Source: Oscillospiraceae bacterium
GTDB taxonomy: Bacteria; Bacillota; Clostridia; Oscillospirales; Acutalibacteraceae
Assembly (NCBI GenBank): GCA_003520555.1
Contig: DOUO01000044.1
Coordinates: 1,190 to 6,787, forward strand
Direction: 5' to 3'
DNA length: 5,598 nucleotides
Below are positions 1 through 5,472 of this stretch, piece after piece. The translations under genes and the position numbers were made by a program. The stretch's first letter is position 1. Every line of letters begins with the position of its first letter. The notes beneath the pieces were generated by a model. The model saw only the letters and a program-made list of their open reading frames with translations, ran no database searches and was not told the DNA's origin.

Positions 1-725
1 ATGTTTTCGGGCTTGACGCCTGCCTTTACCAAAATTTGACGGTTACATTCAAGCAAATCGAGCATGAATTTTTCATTTTCCTTAGGGAAAACAAATTCCC
101 CGGGGCTCAGGTCGGTCATGCCGAGAAAATGCTCCGCGCAGGGCAGGTCAACCTCGTAACAGCAAACCGATATCGCGGGGCCGATTGCCGCCGTGATATC
201 CGCGGGATTTGTGCCGTAAAGAGCGGTCATTTTTTCAATAACCCTTTCGCCTATTCTTCCGGCGGTTCCGCGCCAGCCGGCGTGCGCAAGTCCGATTGCC
301 TTGGTTTTTACATCGACAAAAAACAACGGCGTGCAGTCGGCGTAGTAGGTAACAAGCGTTACTCCCGGTTCATCGGTAATAAGCGCGTCCACGCTTTCCG
401 CGTCGCGCGGCTTATAAATGCCGACTCCCCTGTCTGCCTTGGTTACGGCGCGCACAAAGGTGTGGTGATCCTGAGCGGAGGCGACGAGGCTTTCAAATTC
501 AAAGCCCGCGCTTTTGCAGATTCTTTTATAGTTTTCGGTGACGTGTTCCGGATTGTCGCCGCGGTTGAACGCCATGTTCATTGAGGAAAATATCCCGCGC
601 GACGCACCGCCGAGGCGTGTTGAGAACGCGTGATTGATAAATTTTATTTCCGATAAGGAATTATAAGTCAGGAACGGCACCGAATCAATATTATTCAGGC
701 GCATGGTTTTTGATGAAAACTCCAT
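1..725 (-). CDS. pgeF: PgeF/YfiH-family laccase-domain protein (peptidoglycan editing factor / purine nucleoside phosphorylase-like), 3' end cut by window
   Basis: Translating the minus strand from ATG 725 gives 241 uninterrupted codons running off the left edge, ending ...LVKAGVKPEN. The family hallmarks are visible: QDHH around residues 85-88 (the usual Q-x-H, His87), ADCTPLFF with Cys131, HAGWRGT with His148, and IGPAISVCCYEV. His87, Cys131 and His148 match the known zinc/catalytic triad of the YfiH fold. Known members (about 250-280 residues) are cytoplasmic, act on purine nucleosides (phosphorolysis or deamination, as in LACC1), and in E. coli are linked to peptidoglycan precursor quality control. 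The missing part should be about 20-40 residues, carrying the C-terminal Cys/FFSYRR region. The start is supported by GGAGGA at 736-731, 5 nt upstream. The gene is divergent from the 68-residue ORF. Its own promoter must lie in 740-796 but I see no convincing -35/-10 pair. Family assignment is firm; the in vivo role is inferred. Confidence 0.93.
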   Translation of the reverse strand, partial: MEFSSKTMRLNNIDSVPFLTYNSLSEIKFINHAFSTRLGGASRGIFSSMNMAFNRGDNPEHVTENYKRICKSAGFEFESLVASAQDHHTFVRAVTKADRGVGIYKPRDAESVDALITDEPGVTLVTYYADCTPLFFVDVKTKAIGLAHAGWRGTAGRIGERVIEKMTALYGTNPADITAAIGPAISVCCYEVDLPCAEHFLGMTDLSPGEFVFPKENEKFMLDLLECNRQILVKAGVKPEN

Positions 726-746
726 GTGAATCCTCCAAAATTCTAC

Positions 747-775
747 TTGTAACTTCCGTTTTGATATGATACAAT
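747..775 (+). promoter_or_regulatory. Sigma-A type promoter with extended -10 for the 68-residue ORF
   Basis: A -35 TTGTAA (747-752) is separated by exactly 17 bp from a -10 TACAAT (770-775). A TG dinucleotide at 767-768 makes an extended -10 (TGaTACAAT). Transcription should begin near 782, giving a very short leader before the ribosome binding site GAGGTGA (786-792) and ATG 797. The -10 matches the consensus at 5 of 6 positions. Confidence 0.7.
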
Positions 776-784
776 GATATTGTA
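770..784. promoter_or_regulatory. Perfect 6-3-6 inverted repeat over the -10/start region (possible operator)
   Basis: TACAAT (770-775), spacer GAT, then ATTGTA (779-784) form a perfect palindrome that coincides with the -10 hexamer and the predicted transcription start. The placement would suit a repressor. It could equally be chance in an AT-rich promoter, because one arm is the -10 itself. It does not match the 21-bp operators found upstream of the metal operon. Confidence 0.3.
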
Positions 785-796
785 CGAGGTGATTTT

Positions 797-1003
797 ATGA
801 AAAATAAATTTTTCGGAAAAAACATCAGTCCGGACTGCAGCTACTGCGCAAACGCTTTTTTTGAAAACGGGATTGTTGCCTGCAAAAAATCAAGGCATAT
901 GGAAAACGGCAGGTGCAGGGCGTTTAACTACGACCCTCTTATGCGCGTTCCGCGCAGCATTACCCTTTCGGGTACATATACCGCGGAGGACTTTAAGCTT
1001 TAA
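797..1003 (+). CDS. Small four-cysteine protein of unknown function (68 aa)
   Basis: ATG 797 follows GAGGTGA (786-792) at 4-nt spacing, and the ORF ends at TAA 1001-1003, just before a strong terminator, so this is a complete single-gene unit. The protein has cysteines at 14, 17, 29 and 40 (C-x2-C-x11-C-x10-C), an N-terminal NISPDCSYC stretch and a later CRAFNYDPLMRVP stretch. This pattern resembles short cysteine-containing proteins I associate with Clostridia, but I cannot name a family with a known function. Four spaced cysteines suggest a structural zinc or an iron-sulfur centre (inference). There is no signal peptide or membrane segment, so it is probably cytoplasmic. It is transcribed away from pgeF and convergently with pnuC; nothing in the sequence ties it to the metal operon. 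Confidence 0.85.
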   Translation: MKNKFFGKNISPDCSYCANAFFENGIVACKKSRHMENGRCRAFNYDPLMRVPRSITLSGTYTAEDFKL

Positions 1004-1015
1004 TAATCCGTTGAC

Positions 1016-1039
1016 GGAGACCGCAAGGTCTCCTTTTTT
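1016..1039 (+). terminator. Intrinsic terminator of the 68-residue ORF
   Basis: A perfect 7-bp GC-rich stem, GGAGACC (1016-1022) with GGTCTCC (1027-1033), is closed by a GCAA (GNRA) tetraloop and followed by six T (1034-1039). It starts 13 nt after the stop codon. Read on the minus strand there is no T tract after the stem, so it is not an obvious terminator for the convergent pnuC gene. Confidence 0.93.
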
Positions 1040-1069
1040 ATTTTAACTTATTATCCGCGATTTTTCAAG

Positions 1070-1780
1070 TTAAACGGCGGATTGTTTTTTTCTCATTTCT
1101 GCGGATTGTTTTTTTCTCATTCTTTTCCAGTTGACAAATCCGTAAATATCGTTGAACAAAAATACAACAAAGCATATTACTACCGAAAAATACGAAGGAT
1201 TTTCAAGGGCTGCCATTATCCACATTACAATAAGAACAACATCGTTTGAGGCGTAGGCAAGCCCGAAATACGGACTCCGCCTTGCGGTGAGGTACGCCGC
1301 GATGAAGCTTGTTGTAATTGAAGCGGTGCTGATTTCCAAATTCGCGGTTGACAGCGATTTTAATATATAGCAGAACGCCGCGGTTACAACCGCCGAAAGT
1401 ATCAGCATGAGCGCGATTTCCTTTTTGCCCAACCTGTTTACCGTAACCTCGCTTTTTTTGCCCTTAAACGGATTTCTGAGCCAGCTCACAAGCGAAAGCG
1501 CCGCCATGGGCGCGGTCATGCCGAGGTAGGTAATCATTTCTCCGTAATAGGCGTATGAAAACGAAATGACGGCGTACATTATTGAAAACACTATGGCAAG
1601 CGCCTGCCCCAGGGGATTTCCTTTGGCGTTGAGGATAAGCATCGCGGTGCCCGCAAGCGACGCCGCAAGCGTAAAGTAGTTTTCAACGCCGAATATAATA
1701 TACGACGCGATTATGACCGCAACTGAGGAAAACCACAGCGCAAGCTCGAATTTCGTAAAATATGAGGTAAGCTTTTTCAT
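1070..1780 (-). CDS. pnuC: PnuC-family transporter (nicotinamide riboside or related vitamin/nucleoside uptake)
   Basis: Starting at ATG 1780 the product is 236 residues, normal for the PnuC family. It is an integral membrane protein with about seven hydrophobic segments. Family features include GNPLGQ (54-59), the run SIMYAVISFSYAYYGE (66-81), and the positive loop after SLVSWLRNPFKGKK (96-109). The C-terminal segment is FLFNDIYGFVNWKRM. PnuC proteins are facilitators that import nicotinamide riboside and trap it by phosphorylation; relatives carry thiamine or other nucleosides. The segment SPYFGLAYASND (169-180), where NR-type members have paired tryptophans, lacks Trp here, so the substrate is uncertain. 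An in-frame TTG at 1825 would add 15 residues but lies inside the leader hairpin. ATG 1780 is preferred, preceded by GGGTG (1792-1788) at 7-nt spacing. The C terminus carries a duplicated MRKKQSA octapeptide. Confidence 0.88.
   Translation of the reverse strand: MKKLTSYFTKFELALWFSSVAVIIASYIIFGVENYFTLAASLAGTAMLILNAKGNPLGQALAIVFSIMYAVISFSYAYYGEMITYLGMTAPMAALSLVSWLRNPFKGKKSEVTVNRLGKKEIALMLILSAVVTAAFCYILKSLSTANLEISTASITTSFIAAYLTARRSPYFGLAYASNDVVLIVMWIMAALENPSYFSVVICFVVFLFNDIYGFVNWKRMRKKQSAEMRKKQSAV
1077..1121. repeat. 24-bp-period tandem duplication at the 3' end of pnuC
   Basis: Two identical 21-bp units (1077-1097 and 1101-1121), each GCGGATTG, seven T, then CTCATT, are separated by TCT, so the period is 24 bp (eight codons). 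It encodes MRKKQSAE followed by MRKKQSAV at the cytoplasmic or otherwise exposed C terminus. The period keeps the reading frame. The T7 runs suggest replication slippage as the origin. Confidence 0.9.
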
Positions 1781-1883
1781 TATTATACACCCGAAAAACA
1801 AAAAACATCCGCGGCATATCTTCAAAGACCTAACGATATGCCCGCGAATGTTCAGTATTACATTCTCTACCCGGTGGCAGTAG
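1781..1883 (-). promoter_or_regulatory. Structured 5' leader of pnuC (candidate riboswitch or attenuator)
   Basis: The leader runs from the predicted transcription start near 1882 to the ATG at 1780. Reading the minus strand, three hairpins appear. P1 is CTACT (1883-1879) with GGTAG (1871-1867) around a 7-nt loop GCCACCG. P2 is GAATGT (1865-1860) with ACATTC (1851-1846) around an 8-nt loop. Third is the terminator-like stem (1852-1804). The 3' arm of P2 is also the lower 5' arm of the terminator stem, so P2 and full terminator formation compete. I find no TPP, purine or preQ1 signature. NAD+-class leaders are known upstream of pnuC genes, but I cannot match this one to a class. Confidence 0.5.
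1794..1852 (-). terminator. Long hairpin plus U-tract upstream of pnuC (intrinsic terminator/attenuator)
   Basis: On the minus strand the arm 1852-1835 pairs with 1820-1804. The upper part is an 11-bp stem (CATATC/GATATG plus GC pairs, with one bulged G at 1843) and the lower part is AACATT with GATGTT, including one U-G wobble. The 14-nt loop is 1834-1821. T-rich sequence follows (T at 1805-1800, G, then T at 1798-1794). It sits between the zinc operon and the pnuC ribosome binding site, so it can act as the operon terminator, a pnuC attenuator, or both. There is no T tract in the plus orientation. Confidence 0.72.
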
Positions 1884-1887
1884 TTTT

Positions 1888-1915
1888 ATTATAATTATAT
1901 TTCCGCGTTTGTCAA
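1888..1915 (-). promoter_or_regulatory. Consensus sigma-A promoter for pnuC
   Basis: On the minus strand a perfect -35 TTGACA (1915-1910) and a perfect -10 TATAAT (1893-1888) are 16 bp apart. A second TATAAT (1899-1894) directly upstream is too close to the -35 to serve. The -35 begins only 8 nt after the stop codon of the preceding lipoprotein gene. With such a strong promoter, control is likely exerted in the leader. Confidence 0.85.
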
Positions 1916-1923
1916 GATTATGA

Positions 1924-2511
1924 CTAATCTTTAATTGAGCCGACCGTCATTTCCGCGTTCTTAAGACGGAGGTACGTAGTCTCGCCTTCCTTGTAGGTTT
2001 CAAACTCGCCGCCTACGGCAATCGGAGTTCCGACCTTAGGAAAATCATCGGGATATTTCAGCTTTTTTGACGGGGAAAACTCAATTCCGCTTGAACAGCA
2101 CGCGGTCGCGTCCCGAACAATGCAGGCGTAGTAATATGATTCGGTTTTCGGGTTGACGTAAACGTCAAAGGTACCGTTGATTTTCACCTTTTTGCCAAGG
2201 TAATCCGACGGGGTTTTTATCATGTTGCTGACCTCGGCATACACCATTGTGCCGCTCATTGTCGTGAGGTCAAGCTCCGCGTTATAATCAAGCTCGGGAT
2301 ATACGAGCTTTGAAGGGTCTGCCTGAGTGGCAATCGGAGCGCCGTTGTCTGTTGTTTCCTCGGACTTGGTATCCGCCTGCGAAAGCACGTCGCTTACGGT
2401 TTTTGATTTTGAGGACTGCGCGGCCTTGTCCGCCGCCTGATTTGAGCTGCCGCAAGCTGACGCCGAAAGCGCGATTACCGCGCAAACGGCAAAAGTCAAA
2501 AGCTTTTTCAT
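1924..2511 (-). CDS. Zinc-operon lipoprotein with C-terminal OB-fold-like, Cys-Cys domain (DUF1980/YcgQ-like; function unknown)
   Basis: The 195-residue product begins with a lipoprotein signal peptide (MKKLL, hydrophobic core, ASAC with Cys20 as the lipidated residue). A low-complexity Ser/Lys/Asp/Glu/Gln-rich linker (about 21-65) follows, then a folded domain from about 80. That domain has alternating beta-type segments: YLGKKVKINGTF (104-115), YYYACIVRDATACCSSGIEF (126-145), GTPIAVGGEFETYKEG (161-176) and TTYLRLKNAEM (178-188). Cys130 and the pair Cys138-Cys139 sit where COG3689/DUF1980 (YcgQ-type) proteins have, as I recall, an ITCC-type motif, so I infer a related OB-like fold. The gene overlaps znuB by 4 nt (ATGA), implying translational coupling and a role with the importer, perhaps extracytoplasmic metal binding or delivery. 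This is inference; I do not recognise a characterised homologue. Confidence 0.85.
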   Translation of the reverse strand: MKKLLTFAVCAVIALSASACGSSNQAADKAAQSSKSKTVSDVLSQADTKSEETTDNGAPIATQADPSKLVYPELDYNAELDLTTMSGTMVYAEVSNMIKTPSDYLGKKVKINGTFDVYVNPKTESYYYACIVRDATACCSSGIEFSPSKKLKYPDDFPKVGTPIAVGGEFETYKEGETTYLRLKNAEMTVGSIKD

Positions 2512-3365
2512 TTTCTTACTCCACCTTTAACAAGTCCTATAATCCAGAATATAAAGAACATTACAATGTCCACCGCCACAATTGTCGAGCCTACGGGAGT
2601 GCCGTCGATTATTGATATTACAATTCCTGCGGAAGCGCAGAGAACCGACAGGCACGCCGCGCAGATTGTTACCGATTTAAAGCTTTTGAACACGCGCATA
2701 GCCGACAACGCCGGAAAAATTACCAGCGCGGAGATAAGCAGCGAGCCCACAACGTTCATCGCGAGCACGATGATTACGGCGATGATTACGGCGATAATCA
2801 GGTTGTAAACGCCTGCCTTTGTGCCCGTAGCGCGCGCGAAATCCTCGTCAAAGGTGACGGCGAATATTTTGTGATAAAACAGAATAAACGCAATTACCAC
2901 CGCCGTCGAAAGCCCGACGGTGAGCCACACGTCGGACAGCGTAAGGCTTAAAATCGAGGTTGAGCCGAAAAGCGTTGAGCAAACGTCGCCCGAAACATTG
3001 TTTGTGGCGGGAAACTTGTTCATCAAAAGATAACCGATTGCAAGCGCGCCCACGGAAATCATGGCAACGGAAGCGTCGCCGCGGATTTTCGCGTTTTTTC
3101 CGGTCGCGAGCAGCAGCACCGCGCTGATGACGGTGACGGGCATTACGATAAGCATGTTGTCGGTAATTCCGACAACAGCCGCGACAGCCATCGCGCCGAA
3201 AGCAACGTGCGAAAGTCCGTCGCCGATGAATGAAAATCTTTTAAGCACCAGCGTTACGCCCAAAAGCGACGCGCTGAGCGCGATAAATATTCCTACAATA
3301 AAGGCGTAGCGCACGGTGGGCACGGTCTGAAAATAATATACAAGCTTGTTAAGCGCTTCAGCCAC
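2508..3365 (-). CDS. znuB: ZnuB-type metal ABC transporter permease (ABC-3 family)
   Basis: This is the membrane permease of a zinc/manganese importer, with about eight hydrophobic segments. Family landmarks are the FSFIGDGLSHVAFGAMAVAA segment (the conserved GD-x-x-SH region), the cytoplasmic FDEDFARATGTKAG stretch (coupling helix that contacts the ATPase), and the following long hydrophobic segment ending SLLISALVIFPALSAMRVF. With GTG 3365 as start it is 285 residues, typical for ZnuB/MntB. An in-frame ATG at 3446 would give 312 residues, but its first 27 lie within the ATPase gene and resemble no membrane protein. GTG 3365 (or GTG 3374) fits better: GGGGTGA (3377-3371) lies 5 nt before GTG 3365, and the overlap with znuC is then 8 nt. 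It ends in an ATGA overlap with the lipoprotein gene. Zinc rather than manganese specificity is inferred from the operon. Confidence 0.92.
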   Translation of the reverse strand: MAEALNKLVYYFQTVPTVRYAFIVGIFIALSASLLGVTLVLKRFSFIGDGLSHVAFGAMAVAAVVGITDNMLIVMPVTVISAVLLLATGKNAKIRGDASVAMISVGALAIGYLLMNKFPATNNVSGDVCSTLFGSTSILSLTLSDVWLTVGLSTAVVIAFILFYHKIFAVTFDEDFARATGTKAGVYNLIIAVIIAVIIVLAMNVVGSLLISALVIFPALSAMRVFKSFKSVTICAACLSVLCASAGIVISIIDGTPVGSTIVAVDIVMFFIFWIIGLVKGGVRK

Positions 3366-4071
3366 GGCGCTCACCCCCGTTTCTGAAGCTGCGGTCGCTG
3401 ATGAAAAGGCCGCGTTTGAATTCTTCCTTGGTTCCGAAGAAAACATCTCCGCCGATGTGAAGAATGTGAGTTGAATAGCGCAGCGCCGCCTCGATGTCGT
3501 GGGAAATCATAATCACCGTTATGCCTTCCCTGTTTAATTCGGAAATTAAGCTGTACATTTCGGCGGTAACCTTCGGGTCAAGTCCCGAAACCGGTTCGTC
3601 AAGCAGAAGCATTTTTTCGGTGGCGCACAGCGCTCTGGCAAGCAAAACACGCTGCTGCTGACCGCCGGAGAGTTCGCGGTAACAACGCTTTTGCAGACCG
3701 TCAACGCGCATTTTTTTCATGTTGTCAAGCGCGCGCTGCTTTTCCTGACGGGTATAAAACGGCCTGAGTCCGCATCTGCCCTGAAAGCCCGAAATTACAA
3801 TTTCACGCACGGACGCGGGAAAGTCCTTTTGAACCACTGTTTGCTGCGGAAGATAGCCTATTTCGGTTTGGGTTAGTCCGTCGCCTGTTAATATTTTTCC
3901 CTTCATGGGGCTGTGAAGTCCTAAAATTGTTTTCATCAGGGTGGACTTTCCCGAACCGTTTTCACCGACGATACAAAGGTAATCGCCCGTATTCACCGAG
4001 AAGCTGAGCCCCGATATAATCTCCCTGCCCTCGTATCCGAGGGTAAGGTTTTCACAAGTTAACTGCGCCAT
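3358..4071 (-). CDS. znuC: ZnuC-type metal ABC transporter ATP-binding protein
   Basis: The cytoplasmic ATPase drives the importer with ZnuB. All ABC motifs are intact in the 237 residues: Walker A GENGSGKST (36-44), Q-loop Gln76, signature LSGGQ (134-138), Walker B MLLLDEP (154-160) with catalytic Glu159, D-loop SGLD (162-165), and switch His191 in SHD. GYLPQQ (72-77) is typical of the zinc/manganese subfamily. Length is normal for the family. ATG 4071 is preceded by AAGGAG, which overlaps the znuA stop codon; the gap to znuA is 9 nt. The 3' end overlaps the znuB start, consistent with coupled synthesis of equal subunits. Function as a metal-importer ATPase is firm; the metal is inferred from neighbours. 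Confidence 0.95.
   Translation of the reverse strand: MAQLTCENLTLGYEGREIISGLSFSVNTGDYLCIVGENGSGKSTLMKTILGLHSPMKGKILTGDGLTQTEIGYLPQQTVVQKDFPASVREIVISGFQGRCGLRPFYTRQEKQRALDNMKKMRVDGLQKRCYRELSGGQQQRVLLARALCATEKMLLLDEPVSGLDPKVTAEMYSLISELNREGITVIMISHDIEAALRYSTHILHIGGDVFFGTKEEFKRGLFISDRSFRNGGERRG
3371..3377 (-). promoter_or_regulatory. Ribosome binding site deciding the znuB start
   Basis: GGGGTGA lies inside the end of znuC, 5 nt before GTG 3365. The GGTGA core can pair with the 3' end of 16S rRNA, and the geometry resembles GAGGTGA before the 68-residue ORF. It supports a GTG start over the far upstream ATG at 3446. Confidence 0.55.
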
Positions 4072-4080
4072 TGTTTCTCC

Positions 4081-5049
4081 TTATCCGAGCGCTTTTTTAA
4101 GCACCTCAAGGTTATTTGTCATGACTTTAATATAGTCGTTTCCGTTTTTAATATCGGCGGATTTCATTGACTGCATTGAGTCAAGCGTCAGAATTTCCGC
4201 GTCCTTATTTGATGAGTTTTCCCTGACGGTTTCGGCGATTTTTTTATCTGAGCCGTCAATCGTCATCACGGCGGGAAGCTTGAGCTCGCTTAATTTATCC
4301 GAAAGGAACTTTACGGTTTCAAAGCTCGCTTCGGTTTCAGCCGAGCAGCCTGAAAACGCCGCGTAATATTTCAAATTACAGTCGTCGGTCAGGTATCGGA
4401 ACGGAAAACGGTCGGCAAACAGGAGAGTGTTGAATTTCGCGTCTTTTACCGCTTTTTCATACTCATTTTCAAGCTTATGAAGCTTTTGCGTATATGCCTT
4501 TGTGTTTTTTTCGTAAACGTCCTTGTTGGCGCTGTCTTTTTCACTGAGCTTGCCGCAGATTTTTTCGCATACGTATTCGGCGTTTTTCAGCGAAAGCCAA
4601 ATGTGCTCGTCGTATTCGGCGGCTTCTTCGGAATCCTCATGCCCGTCGGTCTGCATACCCTCAACGGCTTCCTCTTGCTTTGCCTTATCGCCCAAAAGCT
4701 CCATAAGGTTTACGGCAAGTACGTCCGTTGAATTTTTAAGCGCCTTGTCAACCCATTTGTCGGATTCGCCGCCCGTATAAACAAACACGTCGGCGTTTGA
4801 AATACTGTAAAGGTCGTCTGCGGACGGCTGAAAGCTGTGCAAGTCCGCGCCGGAGTCAAGCAGCATGGTAAGTTCAACGTCCTTCGCTCCCTGCGTGATG
4901 TTCACAAGCCAGTCGTACTGAGGGGCTATGGTGGTTAAAATCTTCAGCTTTGCGCTGTCCCGAGCCGTCGGCGAGGAATTTCCCGAGCAGCCCGCAAACG
5001 CGGACGCCGCAAGCACCGCGGCCAAACATATTGATACTGTTCTTTTCAT
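4081..5049 (-). CDS. znuA: ZnuA-type metal-binding lipoprotein (ABC-3 substrate-binding protein, variant ligand set)
   Basis: ATG 5049 gives 322 residues, with AGAGGT (5059-5054) just upstream. An in-frame ATG at 5088 would add 13 residues inside the regulator gene and before the signal peptide. The signal peptide ends in AFAGC, with Cys21 as the lipid anchor. The cluster A-I fold is clear: LLDSGADLHSFQPSADDL with His71 (first metal His), a short acidic loop with His137, and DEHIWLSLKNAE with His149 (second metal His). The region where a third His is usual reads FADRFPFRYLTDD (211-223). No His is present, and Asp213 may substitute. LTLD with Asp290 fits the usual fourth acidic ligand. Cys224 and Cys235 lie close together and could form a disulfide or bind metal. 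I recall similar ADRFPFRYL-type proteins in other Clostridia. The protein captures metal outside the membrane for ZnuBC. Zinc is favoured but manganese is not excluded. Confidence 0.93.
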   Translation of the reverse strand: MKRTVSICLAAVLAASAFAGCSGNSSPTARDSAKLKILTTIAPQYDWLVNITQGAKDVELTMLLDSGADLHSFQPSADDLYSISNADVFVYTGGESDKWVDKALKNSTDVLAVNLMELLGDKAKQEEAVEGMQTDGHEDSEEAAEYDEHIWLSLKNAEYVCEKICGKLSEKDSANKDVYEKNTKAYTQKLHKLENEYEKAVKDAKFNTLLFADRFPFRYLTDDCNLKYYAAFSGCSAETEASFETVKFLSDKLSELKLPAVMTIDGSDKKIAETVRENSSNKDAEILTLDSMQSMKSADIKNGNDYIKVMTNNLEVLKKALG

Positions 5050-5057
5050 ATATACCT

Positions 5058-5459
5058 CTATTTTTTTACTTCCCTGCAATCCCTGCAAACTCCGTAAAGC
5101 ACGGTAGCGGTTTTATCAATTGAAAACTCGTCGTTTTGCGCCAGAGCCCGAACAAGCCTTTCGGCGTCGGGGGTGTTCATGTGATAGGTTTTGCCGCATT
5201 TTTCACAGGAAAGATGCAGACAGTCCTTGCATGAGGTGCAGTCGGTGTACTGATAGAAAACTTCGCGGCTTCCGCTTTTTGAGCACCTGCGGATTTTCCC
5301 CTCCTGTTCAAGAGCGGCAAGGTTACGGTAAACCGCGCTTATGCTTATGCTTTCATCGTTGAGCGTTTCCGCGATTTGCCGCGCGGAAAGCTCCTCGTCG
5401 GCATGAGCCGAAAGGAAGGAAAGAAGCGTTTTTCTTTGCTTCGTCATATATTTCGGCAT
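5058..5459 (-). CDS. Fur-family metalloregulator, probably a zinc-responsive repressor (Zur-like)
   Basis: The 133-residue protein has the Fur layout. The N-terminal winged helix (about 5-58) includes the recognition segment SISAVYRNLAALEQEGKIRR, and the C-terminal dimerisation domain carries CEKCG (85-89) and CRDC (125-128), the four-cysteine structural zinc site. The usual HxH is C80-L-H82, and extra Cys74 and Cys77 precede it. The C-x5-C-x-H spacing parallels the C-x5-H-x-H regulatory zinc site of actinobacterial Zur proteins, which argues for zinc over iron or peroxide sensing (inference). ATG 5459 has an ideal AGGAGG (5472-5467) at 7-nt spacing. It is the first gene of the operon, 8 nt from znuA, and is flanked by two palindromes in its promoter, so autorepression is expected. 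It could still be a manganese- or iron-type Fur homologue. Confidence 0.9.
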   Translation of the reverse strand: MPKYMTKQRKTLLSFLSAHADEELSARQIAETLNDESISISAVYRNLAALEQEGKIRRCSKSGSREVFYQYTDCTSCKDCLHLSCEKCGKTYHMNTPDAERLVRALAQNDEFSIDKTATVLYGVCRDCREVKK

Positions 5460-5472
5460 AAAACCGCCTCCT

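Noticed and set aside
36..584. 182-codon open frame on the plus strand
   Set aside because: It is the antisense shadow of pgeF, whose minus-strand translation shows the laccase-domain motifs; the plus-strand product has no recognisable features.
961..974. TACCC-TTTC-GGGTA hairpin
   Set aside because: Short 5-bp stem inside the coding part of the 68-residue ORF with no T tract; the real terminator follows at 1016-1039.
1781..1825. Alternative TTG start for pnuC at 1825
   Set aside because: The codon lies in the loop side of the leader hairpin, and the extra 15 residues (MKICRGCFLFFGCII) run through the U-tract; ATG 1780 has a usable ribosome binding site.
1844..1852. GCGAATGTT match to the operator core in the pnuC leader
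   Set aside because: Only one half matches; the other arm is missing, so it is not a credible third binding site. It is part of the leader hairpin.
1781..1883. TPP, purine or preQ1 riboswitch
   Set aside because: The conserved core sequences I know for these classes are not present; the leader is kept as an unassigned candidate only.
2769..2792. Two tandem copies of GATGATTACGGC within znuB
   Set aside because: They encode repeated Ile/Ala/Val codons of a membrane segment (IIAVIIAV), so protein composition explains them.
3366..3446. ATG 3446 as the znuB start
   Set aside because: It would overlap znuC by 89 nt and add a Ser/Ala-rich stretch that does not fit the family; GTG 3365 has a ribosome binding site at suitable spacing.
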